Shown: positions 1 through 8,980, counted from the stretch's first letter. The stretch: DNA of 55,545 bases from a bacterium (GCA_021802115.1 JAKABA010000011.1:1-55545), one strand, 5' to 3'. Numbers and translations: made by a program. Notes: generated by a model not told the origin, from the sequence alone.

Positions 1-1
1 T

Positions 2-331
2 CTCTGCGCAGACCTCAGCCAGCTGGGCGCCACCTTCCCCGGCACTGACTTCCCGGTCACATATCAGGTCGCAGTGCACCATTCCGAACGTGCCGCCTGA
101 CCCTACATGTCCAGTGGTCTGCACTTGATGCGCTACAGGGCCCGCCAGGCCGGGCTGGACCTCAGTGTCCGGGCCTTGCTGGATGAACTGGCCGGCATCG
201 GCGAGACCGTCCTGCTCTACCAAGGCGAGAAGGGCGGGCCCCGGGCCCGGCGCATGCTGACCGAGACCAGCCCCACCCAGGATGCCCTTGTCGAGGTGTT
301 CCACCTGCCGCGCTATGCGCCCCGCCACTGA
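2..331 (+). pseudogene. IS1634-type transposase remnant, C-terminal end
   Basis: One reading frame is open from the window edge except for a single TGA at 98-100. Downstream of that stop the translation (107-331) has the composition and closing motifs of IS1634-family transposases: a GIGETVLLY stretch, an RARRMLTE stretch and a final RYAP. The part upstream of the TGA contains FPGTD, which could belong to the same protein. Only the end of the gene is in the window and the internal stop suggests it is dead. The family assignment is from remembered family motifs, not from a search. No terminal repeat of this element is visible. Confidence 0.55.
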
Positions 332-627
332 CCCTTCCCAACTCGGGCCAGCTGCCAGCCGGAGCCCGAGTCAGGTCATACGCCCGCGCGGCTTCAAAAC
401 GCTGTCCCTACAAGGGGAAACTGCTGCTGTAACGCTCCACTCTCGGAAACTCGGGCTAGCATGAGGTTCCGGGCGACGGGCTCAAATGCTGACGGCGGAC
501 CGTACGGTTGGGAACGGCCCACTGGGAGCAATGGAACGAAAAGTCGCGCTAAGGCGGGGGTGTGGGCAGCTGGGGTGGCTGTCGCGTGAACGATCGTTTG
601 CGGACACGCTCGGCTCGCGAGACGTTC
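332..627. other. Intergenic stretch, no gene seen
   Basis: Between the transposase remnant and the left end of the transposon there is no reading frame with recognisable protein features. A 10-bp perfect palindrome lies at 499-508, but nothing ties it to a function. Confidence 0.5.
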
Positions 628-667
628 TGTGACCTTCAGCGCTAAATGGCGTGGTTCTGACAGCGCT
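628..667 (+). repeat. Left terminal inverted repeat, 40 bp
   Basis: This is an exact reverse complement of 5316-5355 by direct reading. The outer end is TGTGACC. The octamer CAGCGCTA occurs at 637-644 and 661-668, 24 bp apart, so the palindrome AGCGCT is repeated within the TIR, as expected for multiple transposase contacts. Confidence 0.9.
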
Positions 668-895
668 ATGTGTCGCCACTATGTCCCAGTTGACGATCCT
701 CTTGCGGCGATGATCGTCTGCTCCGGTAACAAGCACTGGGTCGTCCGCGGCGGTGACACTGGCGTAGAAGGCAAACCACTCCAATATCTTCTCAAGGGCG
801 AGCTCTGTGCGAGCACTACGGTCGGAGTCGTGCGGTCCCCGGCGGATGACATCGACTCAGACAACGCCGGCCGCTAGCTCTGTCCGGGGTGGCCC

Positions 896-1516
896 TCAGG
901 CCGAGGGTAGGAACGCTGCATCGAAGAAGGCCAGCTCCAGGCGCATCGCCCGCCGGTAGGCCCCCCGCACCGCGGACCCGTCATTGGCCTGTTCGTCGAG
1001 CAGCCGCTCCAACCGCGTGGTCAGCGCCTCAAAGCCCGGGTCGGCGTAAGTCTGCACCCACTCCGCGTACGGTCCCGCCGCCTTCGCGTCCAGCGCCGCG
1101 CCAAGCCAGACGTAGAGCCGCATGCAGGGCGTCATTGCTGCGCACACCAAACCCACGCCGCCCGTCGCAGCGGTCGCGAGCAAGAACTCGGAGTAGGCAA
1201 CGGTGGCCAGTGCGGGTTCGACGCAGGCCATGTCGATGCCCCATCGGGCGGCGTACGCCGCGTGCAGCCCGAGCTCCTCGCGGACCCCAGTGAGTAGATC
1301 TGCCAACGCAAGCAACGTGGCCGTGTTGGGGCTGCGAGCCAGTGCCAGGGCGTAGGCGCGGGCGAATGACTCGAGGAAGAAGGCATCCTGTGCGACATAG
1401 CGAGCGAAGACCTCGCGGGGCAGCGAGCCGTCACCCAGGCGCCGTACGAAGGGATGCGCAAGTGCCTCGTCTGCCAGGTCGGAGTTGTCCGCCCACAGCC
1501 GCATGGAAAGTGTCAT
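896..1516 (-). CDS. tenA: TenA-family protein, cysteine type
   Basis: TenA_C enzymes (thiaminase II fold) hydrolyse aminopyrimidine breakdown products of thiamine so that the pyrimidine can be reused. The 206-residue protein is full length for the family. It keeps the residues expected for the active class: Asp44 in AQDAFF, Tyr108 in TVAYSE, Cys131 in TPCMRLY and Glu194 in LELAFF. It starts with ATG and overlaps the upstream tenA-like gene by 4 bp (ATGA), so the two are translated together. It lies inside the transposon as the promoter-distal cargo gene. No TPP riboswitch motif was found upstream of the pair. Function is inferred from fold and residues; a substrate other than aminopyrimidine is possible. 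Confidence 0.85.
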   Translation of the reverse strand: MTLSMRLWADNSDLADEALAHPFVRRLGDGSLPREVFARYVAQDAFFLESFARAYALALARSPNTATLLALADLLTGVREELGLHAAYAARWGIDMACVEPALATVAYSEFLLATAATGGVGLVCAAMTPCMRLYVWLGAALDAKAAGPYAEWVQTYADPGFEALTTRLERLLDEQANDGSAVRGAYRRAMRLELAFFDAAFLPSA

Positions 1517-2070
1517 GTCAGGGCCATGTCCCAGAACGCAATCTCGTGGGACAGAACCTCGCCCACCAGGTCGTCCTGCCCGTCCACGATCGCCAGCTTA
1601 CCGAGTGCGGCGACATAACCCTCAAAGCCCGGCGCCGTCCAATGCTCCACAAACTCACCGAAGCGAGAGGTACCCGACGCGGCGGACGCCCATGCCAGCA
1701 GGTATACCCGCTCAAGGACCCAGAGCGCGGTCACCGCCAGTTCGTAGGGCGCGGCGTCCAACCGCCGCAGCAGCTCAACGTAGGCGACCGTCGCCGGCAG
1801 CGCTGGTTTCGGCAGGTCGAGCCCACGCCCTACGGCCTGGACCTCGAACCAGTCCAGTTCCTCAACCAGCGCGAGACAGCCCCCGGCGAGCACCGCCTGA
1901 GCGTGGCGCGGCGCGCGGGCCAGCAGCCGGGCCTGGAAGGCGAGTAGGGCAGCTACGAACAGCGCGTCCTGCCCCAGCCACCGGTTAAACGCCAAGTCTG
2001 TGATCGTGCCCTCGCGCACCGCTTCGAGAAAGGGATGCCGGATGGCGGCGGTCCAGAGATGGTCGAGCAC
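1513..2070 (-). CDS. TenA-like protein, glutamate type (TenA_E)
   Basis: This 185-residue protein has the same helical TenA fold as its downstream partner but belongs to the TenA_E class. Asp35 in LGQDALF, Tyr97 in TVAYVE and Glu176 in HEIAFW are kept, while the position of the catalytic cysteine is Glu120 within ALWVLERVY. TenA_E proteins have been linked to earlier steps of thiamine pyrimidine salvage, so the pair could act in sequence. The start is GTG at 2068-2070, with GGGAG running into it and no better in-frame start before an upstream TAG. It is the first gene of the two-gene cargo operon and is divergent from the resolvase. Confidence 0.8.
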   Translation of the reverse strand: MLDHLWTAAIRHPFLEAVREGTITDLAFNRWLGQDALFVAALLAFQARLLARAPRHAQAVLAGGCLALVEELDWFEVQAVGRGLDLPKPALPATVAYVELLRRLDAAPYELAVTALWVLERVYLLAWASAASGTSRFGEFVEHWTAPGFEGYVAALGKLAIVDGQDDLVGEVLSHEIAFWDMALT

Positions 2071-2441
2071 CTCCCGAAGGATACGCCGGGCCTACGACTG
2101 GAGCGGCAGCGACCACGGGCCACGGGCCGAGCACGATTCAGCACTTGATCGTCCCCGGCGAGAGACAAGCTTGGCGGCTACCGTCGCGAAACCGTAAATC
2201 GACCAGCAACACTTCGCTGCAGCTACTGCGCTGAAACGGGGCTGGCGACGAGATCGGCAAGCCCACCGGCGACCGCATTCATCTTGACTGGGAGACCCGC
2301 GCACTGCGTCCCGTTCGGGGAGCGTCTACCGGGACGACGATCTCGGTAGGGCCGAGCCCACCCCCTGCTGGTGGGTCGCGTCCCCGTAGACCCGTCCGAA
2401 TTGGATTCCCGCACAGGGGCGTCATACGGCACACTGTTCGG
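2071..2441. other. Divergent control region of the transposon
   Basis: This 371-bp gap lies between the outward-reading tenA pair and resolvase. No gene is seen. By analogy with Tn552 and Tn5053 it should hold the resolution site and the promoters for both directions. It contains a 7-bp inverted repeat (2307-2336, listed separately) and a short hairpin at 2342-2356. Confidence 0.4.
2307..2336. promoter_or_regulatory. Candidate resolvase-binding subsite (res)
   Basis: CGTCCCG at 2307-2313 and its reverse complement CGGGACG at 2330-2336 are separated by 16 bp. The 30-bp span matches the size of a res subsite bound by a serine-resolvase dimer, and it lies about 105 bp upstream of the resolvase start. 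Other subsites could not be identified by eye. Confidence 0.35.
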
Positions 2442-3029
2442 GTGAGCGGACTCAAGATCGGCTACGCCCGGGTCTCTACCGAGGCCCAGGACCTGACCTC
2501 TCAACGCAACGCGCTTGTCGCCCTCGCGGTGCCGGAGGAGAGGATCTATGTCGATCATGGATTGACTGGCACGAACCGAGCCCGGCCCGGGCTGCGTAAG
2601 GCGCTGGCCGCGTGCCGATCCGGCGACACCCTGGTGGTGACCAAGCTGGACCGCCTCGCCAGATCGCTTAGCGCCGCCCGCGACATCGTCGATGACCTGA
2701 CCACCCGACAGGTCAAGCTCAGCCTCGGCGGGTCGGACCACGACCCGGCCGACCTGGTGGGCCGGCTGCTGTTCAACGTCTTGGCGATGGTCGCAGAGTT
2801 CGAGTCCGACTTGATCAAGATGCGGACCCGGGAGGGCCTGGCCGTCGCCCGCGCCGCCGGGAAACTCCGCGGCCGCAAACCGAAGCTGAACCCTCGCCAA
2901 GAGGCGCACCTGGTCGACCTCCGCCGAGCCGGGGAGAAAACCCCTGCCGAACTGGCAGAGCTGTTCGGCGTCGGCCGGTCCACGGTCTACCGGGCGATCG
3001 AGCGGGCCGGCGGACGGGCCGTCTCGTGA
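2442..3029 (+). CDS. tnpR: Serine recombinase / transposon resolvase
   Basis: The protein has 195 residues and starts with GTG. The N-terminal catalytic domain begins IGYARVST with nucleophile Ser12, followed by the TKLDRLARS helix that carries active-site arginines. A short C-terminal helix-turn-helix (FGVGRSTVYRAI) binds DNA. This size and domain order are typical of resolvases of Tn552, Tn3 and Tn5053-type elements, which resolve cointegrates at a res site. It stands 19 bp upstream of the transposase gene and reads the same way, so it is probably co-transcribed. The sequence looks intact. Confidence 0.9.
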   Translation: MSGLKIGYARVSTEAQDLTSQRNALVALAVPEERIYVDHGLTGTNRARPGLRKALAACRSGDTLVVTKLDRLARSLSAARDIVDDLTTRQVKLSLGGSDHDPADLVGRLLFNVLAMVAEFESDLIKMRTREGLAVARAAGKLRGRKPKLNPRQEAHLVDLRRAGEKTPAELAELFGVGRSTVYRAIERAGGRAVS

Positions 3030-3048
3030 CCGCCAACAGAGGTAGATC

Positions 3049-4499
3049 GTGACGACTCTGGCCGAGCTGGACTCGAAGCAGCGAGAGCTGGCCGAGTGCA
3101 AGTGGAAGGTGCTGCGACCCCACGTCGAGGATGGCGTGCCCCTCGACCGGGCCGCCGGTGAGGCCGGCGTCTCATTGCGTAGCGCGCAGCGCTGGCTCGC
3201 CCGCTACCGAACCAGCGGGATGGCTGGTCTGGCTTGAGCCACGGGCTGACCAGGGGTCCCGGCACGTCCCCGCCGAGCTGGTCGGAGTGATCGAGGGCCT
3301 GGCGCTGCGCCGCCCAAAGCCGTCGGTCGCCACCATCGCTCGGCGCGCCACCCAAGTGGCGGTCGAGCAGGGCTGGCCGGTCCCCTCCTACAGCACCGTC
3401 CACACCATCGTCGCCGACATGGACCCTCGACTGCTGACCCTCGCGCATGAGGGCTTGACGGCGCTGCGCGACCGCTACGAACTGGTGTACCGCCGCCAGT
3501 CAGAACGGCCAAACGCTCTGTGGCAAGCCGACCACACCGAACTCGACCTGCTCATCGTGGATGCCGACGCGACGCCAGCTAGACCGTGGCTGACCGTGGT
3601 GCTCGACGATTGCTCCCGGGCGGTCGCCGGCTACACCGTGTTCCTCGGCGCTGAACCTGTCGTTGGCGTTGCGCCAGGCGATCTGGCACAAGAGCGACCC
3701 TGCCTGGGCGGTGCACGGCATCCCCGACGTCCTCTACGCAGACCATGGCAGCGACTTCACCAGCGACCACCTCGTCCAAGTGGCCGCCGACCTGCACATC
3801 GAGGTCGTGCACAGCACGGTGGCGCGACCTCAAGGCCGGGGAAAGGTGGAACGGTTCTTCGGTTCCGTCACGACCGAGCTAGTCCCCGAGCCGCCCGGTC
3901 ACCTCGTCCACGCCAAGCCCTCCAGCCCACCGCGACTGACCCTGCCCGAACTGGACGCCGCCCTCGGTCGCTGGATTACCGGCACGTACCACCAACGCCC
4001 GCACAGCGAGACCGGCATCGCCCCCCAGCAGGCCTGGCTCGCCGATGGGTGGCTGCCCCGCACGCCCGACAGCCTCGAAGCCCTGGACCTGCTCCTGGTC
4101 ATGGTAGCGAAACCCCGAGTCGGGCACCGCGACGGCATCTACTTCCAAGGCTTGCGTTACCTCGACCCGACCCTCGCCGCCTACGTCCGCGAGCCGGTCA
4201 CCATCCGCTACGACCCACGCGACCTGGGCGAAATCCGGGTGTTCCATCACAACCGCTTCCTGTGCCGGGCGATCAGCCCCGAGCACGCCGGGGAGGCCAT
4301 AACCCTCAAAGACGTCCAGGCTGCCCGCGCCGCTCACCGCCGCGCCCTGCGCAACCAGGTCAACGAACGCCTCGCCGCCGTGAGCGAGTACCTGCCGGCC
4401 CACCCAGGCGAACCTCCGACGCCGCCCCAGGGCCCCGAGCCGCCAGCACCGTCCCGGCCGCGACCGCGCCTCCACACCTACCTGGAGGACAAGACGTGA
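3049..4499 (+). pseudogene. TniA-like DDE transposase, two frameshifts
   Basis: Three consecutive frames make one Mu/TniA-type transposase. The first (3049-3237) is a helix-turn-helix ending GMAGLA then TGA. The second, from about 3238 to 3645, carries the first catalytic Asp in QADHTELD. The third, from about 3655 to 4499, carries the second Asp in YADHGSDF and the Glu in GRGKVERFF, then a basic C-terminal domain. The second shift falls at LGA, where family members continue with a few more residues, so a deletion of about 7-10 bp is likely. Neither junction has an obvious slippery sequence. It could be decay or assembly error. The stop overlaps the start of the ATPase gene. Confidence 0.8.
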
Positions 4500-5341
4500 C
4501 CGCCAACACCCGTCGCAGCGGCCCCTTCATCGCCACCAAAGAACACCGGCGATTCGTGGAGTTCGCCAACGCCGTGCGCCGCGAGGGCTACATCGGGCTT
4601 TGCTGCGGTCCCGCCCGCGTCGGCAAGACCCCTTCTGCACCCCGCTACGCCCATTGGGACAACGCCGAGCCGGTGCTCGAAACCTGGGGACCCCGCGAGG
4701 ACATCGACGCCGCGGTCTACGCCGGGCTCGCCCGCTCCCGTTCGCTCTTCTACACCCCCACCACGGCTGGCACGCCACGCCAGCTCAACGGGGACCTCAC
4801 GACACTCTTCACCCGAGCCGACATATGCATCGACGAACACCTACGCCGCGACAACCACACCCCGCCGGCGCACAACCCGCACCACATCAACCTGCTCGTA
4901 ATCGACGAGGCCGAACGGCTCACCCCCCTCGCCCTCGAACACCTCCGTGACCGCTTCGATCGTCGCCACCTTGGCCTGCTGCTCATCGGGATGCCCGGCA
5001 TCGAGAAGCGCCTGGCCCGCTACCCGCAGCTCTACAGCCGTATCGGGTTCGCCCACCAGTACCGAGCCCTCGCCGACGACGAACTGGCCTTCGTCTACAC
5101 CCGGCACTGGCAGAAACTCGGCCTGACCCTCGACCTCACCGACTTCACCGACGCCCAAGCCGTCGCTGCCGTCGGGCGCATCACCCGCGGCAACTTCCGG
5201 CTGATCCACCGCCTTTTCTCCCAGATCGAGAGGGTCATGAAGATCAACGATCTGACCGTCATCACCAGCGACGTCGTCGAAAGCGCACGCAGCACCCTCG
5301 TCATGGGTGAGACACAGCGCTGTCAGAACCACGCCATTTAG
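4496..5341 (+). CDS. TniB/TnsC-like AAA ATPase of the transposon
   Basis: This 281-residue AAA ATPase is of the kind that selects targets and activates DDE transposases in Tn552, Tn5053, Tn7 and Mu. It has a P-loop GPARVGKT at residues 38-45 and a Walker B motif LLVIDEAE at 133-140. The GTG start overlaps the transposase stop (GTGA), the usual coupling of the two genes. The last nine or so codons, including the stop, lie inside the right 40-bp inverted repeat, so gene end and transposon end are shared. No tniQ-like gene follows. The frame is intact although its partner transposase is broken. Confidence 0.82.
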   Translation: MTANTRRSGPFIATKEHRRFVEFANAVRREGYIGLCCGPARVGKTPSAPRYAHWDNAEPVLETWGPREDIDAAVYAGLARSRSLFYTPTTAGTPRQLNGDLTTLFTRADICIDEHLRRDNHTPPAHNPHHINLLVIDEAERLTPLALEHLRDRFDRRHLGLLLIGMPGIEKRLARYPQLYSRIGFAHQYRALADDELAFVYTRHWQKLGLTLDLTDFTDAQAVAAVGRITRGNFRLIHRLFSQIERVMKINDLTVITSDVVESARSTLVMGETQRCQNHAI

Positions 5342-5355
5342 CGCTGAAGGTCACA
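5316..5355 (-). repeat. Right terminal inverted repeat, 40 bp
   Basis: This is an exact reverse complement of 628-667. The outer end reads GGTCACA on the plus strand. It overlaps the 3' end of the ATPase gene up to its stop codon at 5339-5341. Confidence 0.9.
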
Positions 5356-5514
5356 CCCATCGTGGCCCGCCATCACGATCGTCGCATAAACGGCCGTTTG
5401 TTGGACCGCGGGCATGTAGAAGGCGCCTGGATTGCTGACCAGCAGCACCCCGGCGGTGACCCCCTCTGGGTGGGCCAGGGGCAACGAGGCTACTGGCGGG
5501 GGTCCCTGCTGTGC

Positions 5515-6213
5515 CTAGGGGTTCTCCCGGTGCGGCCCATACCCCAGGTCCCCGTCAAAGTCTGGGGCGCTGCCGGCAGGTAGAGCTGTCCTTTCATCCC
5601 TCTGCTGCCTCTTGAGGTAGCGGACGACGTCGGAGTACCGCCCTCGGACACCGCTCGGCACCCTCCAAACGTCCATCGCTCCTAAGCAGCCCAGAGCCCA
5701 GACGTGCACGGTGGGCGCGTCCGGCGGAGCGATGTCGCGTCCCCAGTCGCGGCGGTGACCGAACAGGGTGAGACCACTGATCTCCACGTTGACCCCTTGG
5801 GGCAGATAGACGTCCACGTTGCCGAGGACGGTGAGAACGAAAACGGCGGCCCGGGGGCCCTCAATCGTGGCTTGCCGCAGATCGAGGTCGATGTCAGACA
5901 AGACGCTGACCACGAGACTCCGCCGCCGTAGCCGCAACCGGCCGCGCCGAACGACGTGGGCGACGACCGCAAGTGTGAAACGGACCGCTCTTCCATGCTG
6001 GCTTTCGGTCTGCGTGCCGACCTGGGGCAGGTTCTCCTGGGCCCGTGCCAAGTCCTCGGCGATCTCGGCTTGAAAAGCGACGTCCAACCGCGCAGCGAAC
6101 TGCTCGCGCGTCAGGCGCCCCGCCGTGAAGTGGTCGCGGAGCGAGATCACCGCCTGCTCGCGCTGGGTATCCGAAACGCGGCTCGACGGCCCCGAACTGT
6201 CCATGGTCGCCAT
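5515..6213 (-). CDS. DUF1707 protein with LiaF-like C-terminal domain
   Basis: The 232-residue protein has a DUF1707 (SHOCT-like) module at about residues 14-66, recognisable by the pattern of a regulator/arm helix pair with GRLTREQFAARLD. Beyond a basic linker, a beta-rich segment (about 98-185) resembles the C-terminal domain of LiaF, which senses or modulates cell-envelope stress. No clear membrane-spanning stretch is present, so it is probably cytoplasmic or peripheral. It starts at ATG within MATMDSS. It is the first gene outside the right end of the transposon, 160 bp away, and is transcribed toward it. The exact role is unknown. Confidence 0.7.
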   Translation of the reverse strand: MATMDSSGPSSRVSDTQREQAVISLRDHFTAGRLTREQFAARLDVAFQAEIAEDLARAQENLPQVGTQTESQHGRAVRFTLAVVAHVVRRGRLRLRRRSLVVSVLSDIDLDLRQATIEGPRAAVFVLTVLGNVDVYLPQGVNVEISGLTLFGHRRDWGRDIAPPDAPTVHVWALGCLGAMDVWRVPSGVRGRYSDVVRYLKRQQRDERTALPAGSAPDFDGDLGYGPHRENP

Positions 6214-7460
6214 GGTACGCCCGGTCTTTCCGAAGCTGTCGCCACGGGCAACGCAGGTCTTGCCCTGTCGGTTCGTTGCCTTTCGCTAGAGCGCGCGGAG
6301 TCTCGCCAACGGCCCCGTTCTCCCGAGCGTGTCCACAGCCGCGCCGGTGGGGTGCTCAAGCGTGGCCGACGAACCAGGTCACGAGGGGCGCGTTCGAAGG
6401 CTTATTCGAGACGGTAGCTCGTCTGCAACGGCTGTGATCAACCGTGACTGGGCAGCCCAGCCTCTCCCCAGCGTCCGCAGCGTGGTCTCGCGGGCCGTGG
6501 TCGGGTTCTGAGCCAGCCACTCACTGCCCGACCTCTCCTCTACTGCTCATCTGCCCGGCAAAGGGCCGCCGCCAGGCGAGGCGCCTGCGGCCCGCCCCTC
6601 GACGGTCGGCGCGTCACACCGCAGGGTCGGCGGCCACTTGCAGAGATCCTCCGGCGGCAGAGCCCGCTCGAGCGCTCACGACGAGGTTCCGAAAGGCGCC
6701 CCGGGGCGGGGCCTCGATTCGGACGGGTCTACCGGGACCGTTACGCGTATTCAGGTTCCAGTCGCAACTGACCAGAAGGTGGCGGCAGAAGCCCGAGCAG
6801 CGGGAGTCAGGAGGTGAGCGAGGGCTCGAGCCGTAGCGAACCTGCGATAGGAGGCCACCCGTGTCCAGCCCGTGCCGGGTTCCCTCTGGCCGCAGGGGAT
6901 AGCCCATTGGGTGCGACACCTGCCCACTGAAGGCGAGTCGCCCTTCGGGTTCGCGATCGGCACTGCACGCTCCCAGGTACGCGTTCTGTGGGATCCCTGT
7001 TGACACCGCCTCATGACCAGTTCGCCGTCCCTGGTTCGCGCCACATTCTGGCCATTTACTACTACTACCTGTAGCTGCCAATTTGCGCTCACTTTCCCGG
7101 CCGTCGCCGGCTGCAAGAACGCCGCGCAACGCGCGCTCTGGACATTGGTGGCGGCGCCTCCGGAAATGCGGCCCTCGCCACCTGCGGTTGGCCATCCGAC
7201 CCACCCACGCCTCTCCCCAACAGCTCAGACCACGGATCGTCGAGCAGGAGTCGTACGCCCTGCCCGGCTCGGAGCGGGTTTGCCTGAGTCCACGCGCCGC
7301 CACCATGGTCGCCGGCAAGGACCGAGCTGCCAGCGCGGACTCCTGGGTCGCCTCGAGCGGCAGAAGTTCGAGGCGGCTGGGCCCCTGGTGCCGCGGAAGT
7401 ATGCGGGGTCCGAGGAGTCCGGGGCGGCCGACCCAGCTACCGATCGGCAGCCTTAGGCGC
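6214..7460. other. Long stretch without a supportable gene
   Basis: No frame here shows a convincing protein. The longest, 341 codons on the minus strand (6614-7639), is rich in Trp, Cys and Arg, has no hydrophobic or motif pattern and runs over the promoter of the next operon. No tRNA, riboswitch or other known RNA motif was recognised. It may be decayed accessory DNA next to the transposon. Confidence 0.5.
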
Positions 7461-7462
7461 CC

Positions 7463-7491
7463 TTGACACCGGAGAGAACATTCCCTAGTCT
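7463..7491 (+). promoter_or_regulatory. Promoter for the glyoxylate-shunt operon
   Basis: TTGACA at 7463-7468 is a perfect -35 hexamer. It is followed after 17 bp by TAGTCT at 7486-7491, a fair -10. This is the best sigma70-type promoter noticed in the window. The predicted leader before the isocitrate lyase start is about 160 nt. Confidence 0.6.
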
Positions 7492-7660
7492 CTTGCGATG
7501 GTCGCCCGATAAGAGTCCAAGTTCGGAAGAGGTCGGGCGCGCCCACCAGTCGCCCCCTGGATGAGTTGCTCATCCGGCCACTGGGCGGGGCTACGTCGTC
7601 GGACTGTTTCCACATTGTCCACGGTGTCTCGGGCCCCAACTTACGTGGAGGAATCTAGCC

Positions 7661-8980
7661 ATGACCTCGAGCCCTCACAACGGCAGGCCGGCGGAGGCTG
7701 CGTCGGCAGCCGATGGGCTTGATCTGGAGTGGACCCGCCCCCGCTGGGAGGGGATCGAGCGTCCCTATTCGGCGGGCGAGGTGATGCGACTGCGGGGATC
7801 GTTCATGGTCGAGCACACGCTGGCCCGGCGCGGGGCTGAGCGACTCTGGAGCCTGCTGCGGGGCAGCGACTACGTCCCCGCCTTGGGGGCCCTCACCGGC
7901 CAGCAGGCGGTGCAGATGGTGAAGGCTGGACTGCAGGCCATCTACCTGTCCGGTTGGCAGGTGGCGGCCGACGCCAACCTGGCTGGCGAGACCTACCCGG
8001 ACCAGAGCCTCTATCCCGCCAACAGTGCGCCGGCCCTGGCACGCCGGCTCAACAATGCCATGCTGCGGGCGGATCAGATCGCCTGGGCCGAAGGTAACCA
8101 CGACCGTGAGTGGGTGGCCCCAATCGTGGCTGATGCCGAGGCTGGCTTCGGTGGCCCCCTCCACGCCTTCGAGTTGATGAAGTCGATGATTGAAGCCGGG
8201 GTGTCGGGGGTGCACTTCGAGGATCAGCTGGCGTCGGAGAAGAAGTGTGGCCACCTCGGCGGCAAGGTCCTGGTTCCCACCAGCCAGTTCGTGCGCACCC
8301 TGGTGGCCGCCCGGCTGGCCGCCGACGTGGTGGGGGTGTCCACCCTGCTGGTGGCCCGGACCGACGCTCTCAGCGCCACCCTGCTCACCAGTGACATCGA
8401 CCCGGTCGACCGCGAGTTCCTGACCGGGGAGCGGACCTCCGAGGGCTACTTCCGAGTTCGTCCGGGGTTGGAGCCGGTGATCGCCAGGGCGCTTACCTAC
8501 GCTCCCTTCTGCGACGCGCTCTGGTTCGAGACGTCGACTCCCGACCTGGAGGAGGCGGCCGTCTTCGCCCGGGCGATCCATGCCCGCTTCCCCGGCAAGC
8601 TGTTGGCCTACAACTGCTCGCCATCGTTCAATTGGAAGCTCCGGCTGAGCGACACTGAGGTGGCCGCCTTCCAACGGCAACTGGGGGATCTGGGGTATCG
8701 CTTTCAATTCGTGACCCTGGCCGGCTTCCACGTCGCCAACGCCTCAATGTTCGAGTTGGCCAAGGGCTACGCCGAGGAGGGAATGACCGCCTACGTCCAC
8801 CTCCAGCAGCGGGAGTTCGCCCTGGAGCTCCAGGGCTACACCTCGACTCGCCATCAGTTTGAGGTCGGGGCTGGTTACTTCGACACCGTGCTGGAGACCG
8901 TCACCGGTGGTGAGAGCGCGACCCTTGCCCTCAGGGGCTCCACCGAGGAGGCCCAGTTCGAGTCATCGGCGACTCCGTGA
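7661..8980 (+). CDS. aceA: Isocitrate lyase
   Basis: This enzyme cleaves isocitrate to glyoxylate and succinate, the first step of the glyoxylate shunt, allowing growth on acetate or fatty acids. The 439-residue protein carries the catalytic KKCGH signature at residues 194-198 with Cys196. Other family blocks are [10 protein letters not shown], the metal-binding DAEAGFGG and YNCSPSFNW. The ATG start has a GGAGG about 9 nt upstream. Its stop overlaps the GTG of malate synthase by 4 bp, so the two shunt enzymes are translationally coupled. The length matches the short bacterial class. Transcription is probably from the promoter at 7463-7491. Confidence 0.97.
   Translation: MTSSPHNGRPAEAASAADGLDLEWTRPRWEGIERPYSAGEVMRLRGSFMVEHTLARRGAERLWSLLRGSDYVPALGALTGQQAVQMVKAGLQAIYLSGWQVAADANLAGETYPDQSLYPANSAPALARRLNNAMLRADQIAWAEGNHDREWVAPIVADAEAGFGGPLHAFELMKSMIEAGVSGVHFEDQLASEKKCGHLGGKVLVPTSQFVRTLVAARLAADVVGVSTLLVARTDALSATLLTSDIDPVDREFLTGERTSEGYFRVRPGLEPVIARALTYAPFCDALWFETSTPDLEEAAVFARAIHARFPGKLLAYNCSPSFNWKLRLSDTEVAAFQRQLGDLGYRFQFVTLAGFHVANASMFELAKGYAEEGMTAYVHLQQREFALELQGYTSTRHQFEVGAGYFDTVLETVTGGESATLALRGSTEEAQFESSATP

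Larger units (their letters stand above)
628..5355 (+). mobile_element. Tn552/Tn5053-like transposon carrying a tenA pair
   Basis: The 4728-bp element is bounded by perfect 40-bp inverted repeats that begin TGTGACC at both outer ends. Inside, on the plus strand, are a serine resolvase, a DDE transposase with an N-terminal helix-turn-helix, and an AAA ATPase. This is the gene set of Tn552 and, without tniQ, of Tn5053. The left third holds two TenA-family genes on the minus strand, outside the transposition module and therefore read as cargo. The 5 bases outside the left end (cgttc) and right end (cccat) do not match, so no target duplication is visible. The transposase is frameshifted, so the copy is probably immobile unless a related transposase acts in trans. 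Confidence 0.8.

Noticed and set aside
1342..1988. Plus-strand frames of 201 and 167 codons
   Set aside because: They are antisense to the two TenA genes and rich in Arg and Pro.
2071..2441. TPP riboswitch upstream of the tenA pair
   Set aside because: Neither the CTGAGA nor the ACCTGA core was found on the minus strand.
6614..7639. 341-codon minus-strand frame
   Set aside because: No family motif, odd Trp/Cys/Arg-rich composition, no ribosome binding site, and it covers the glyoxylate operon promoter.
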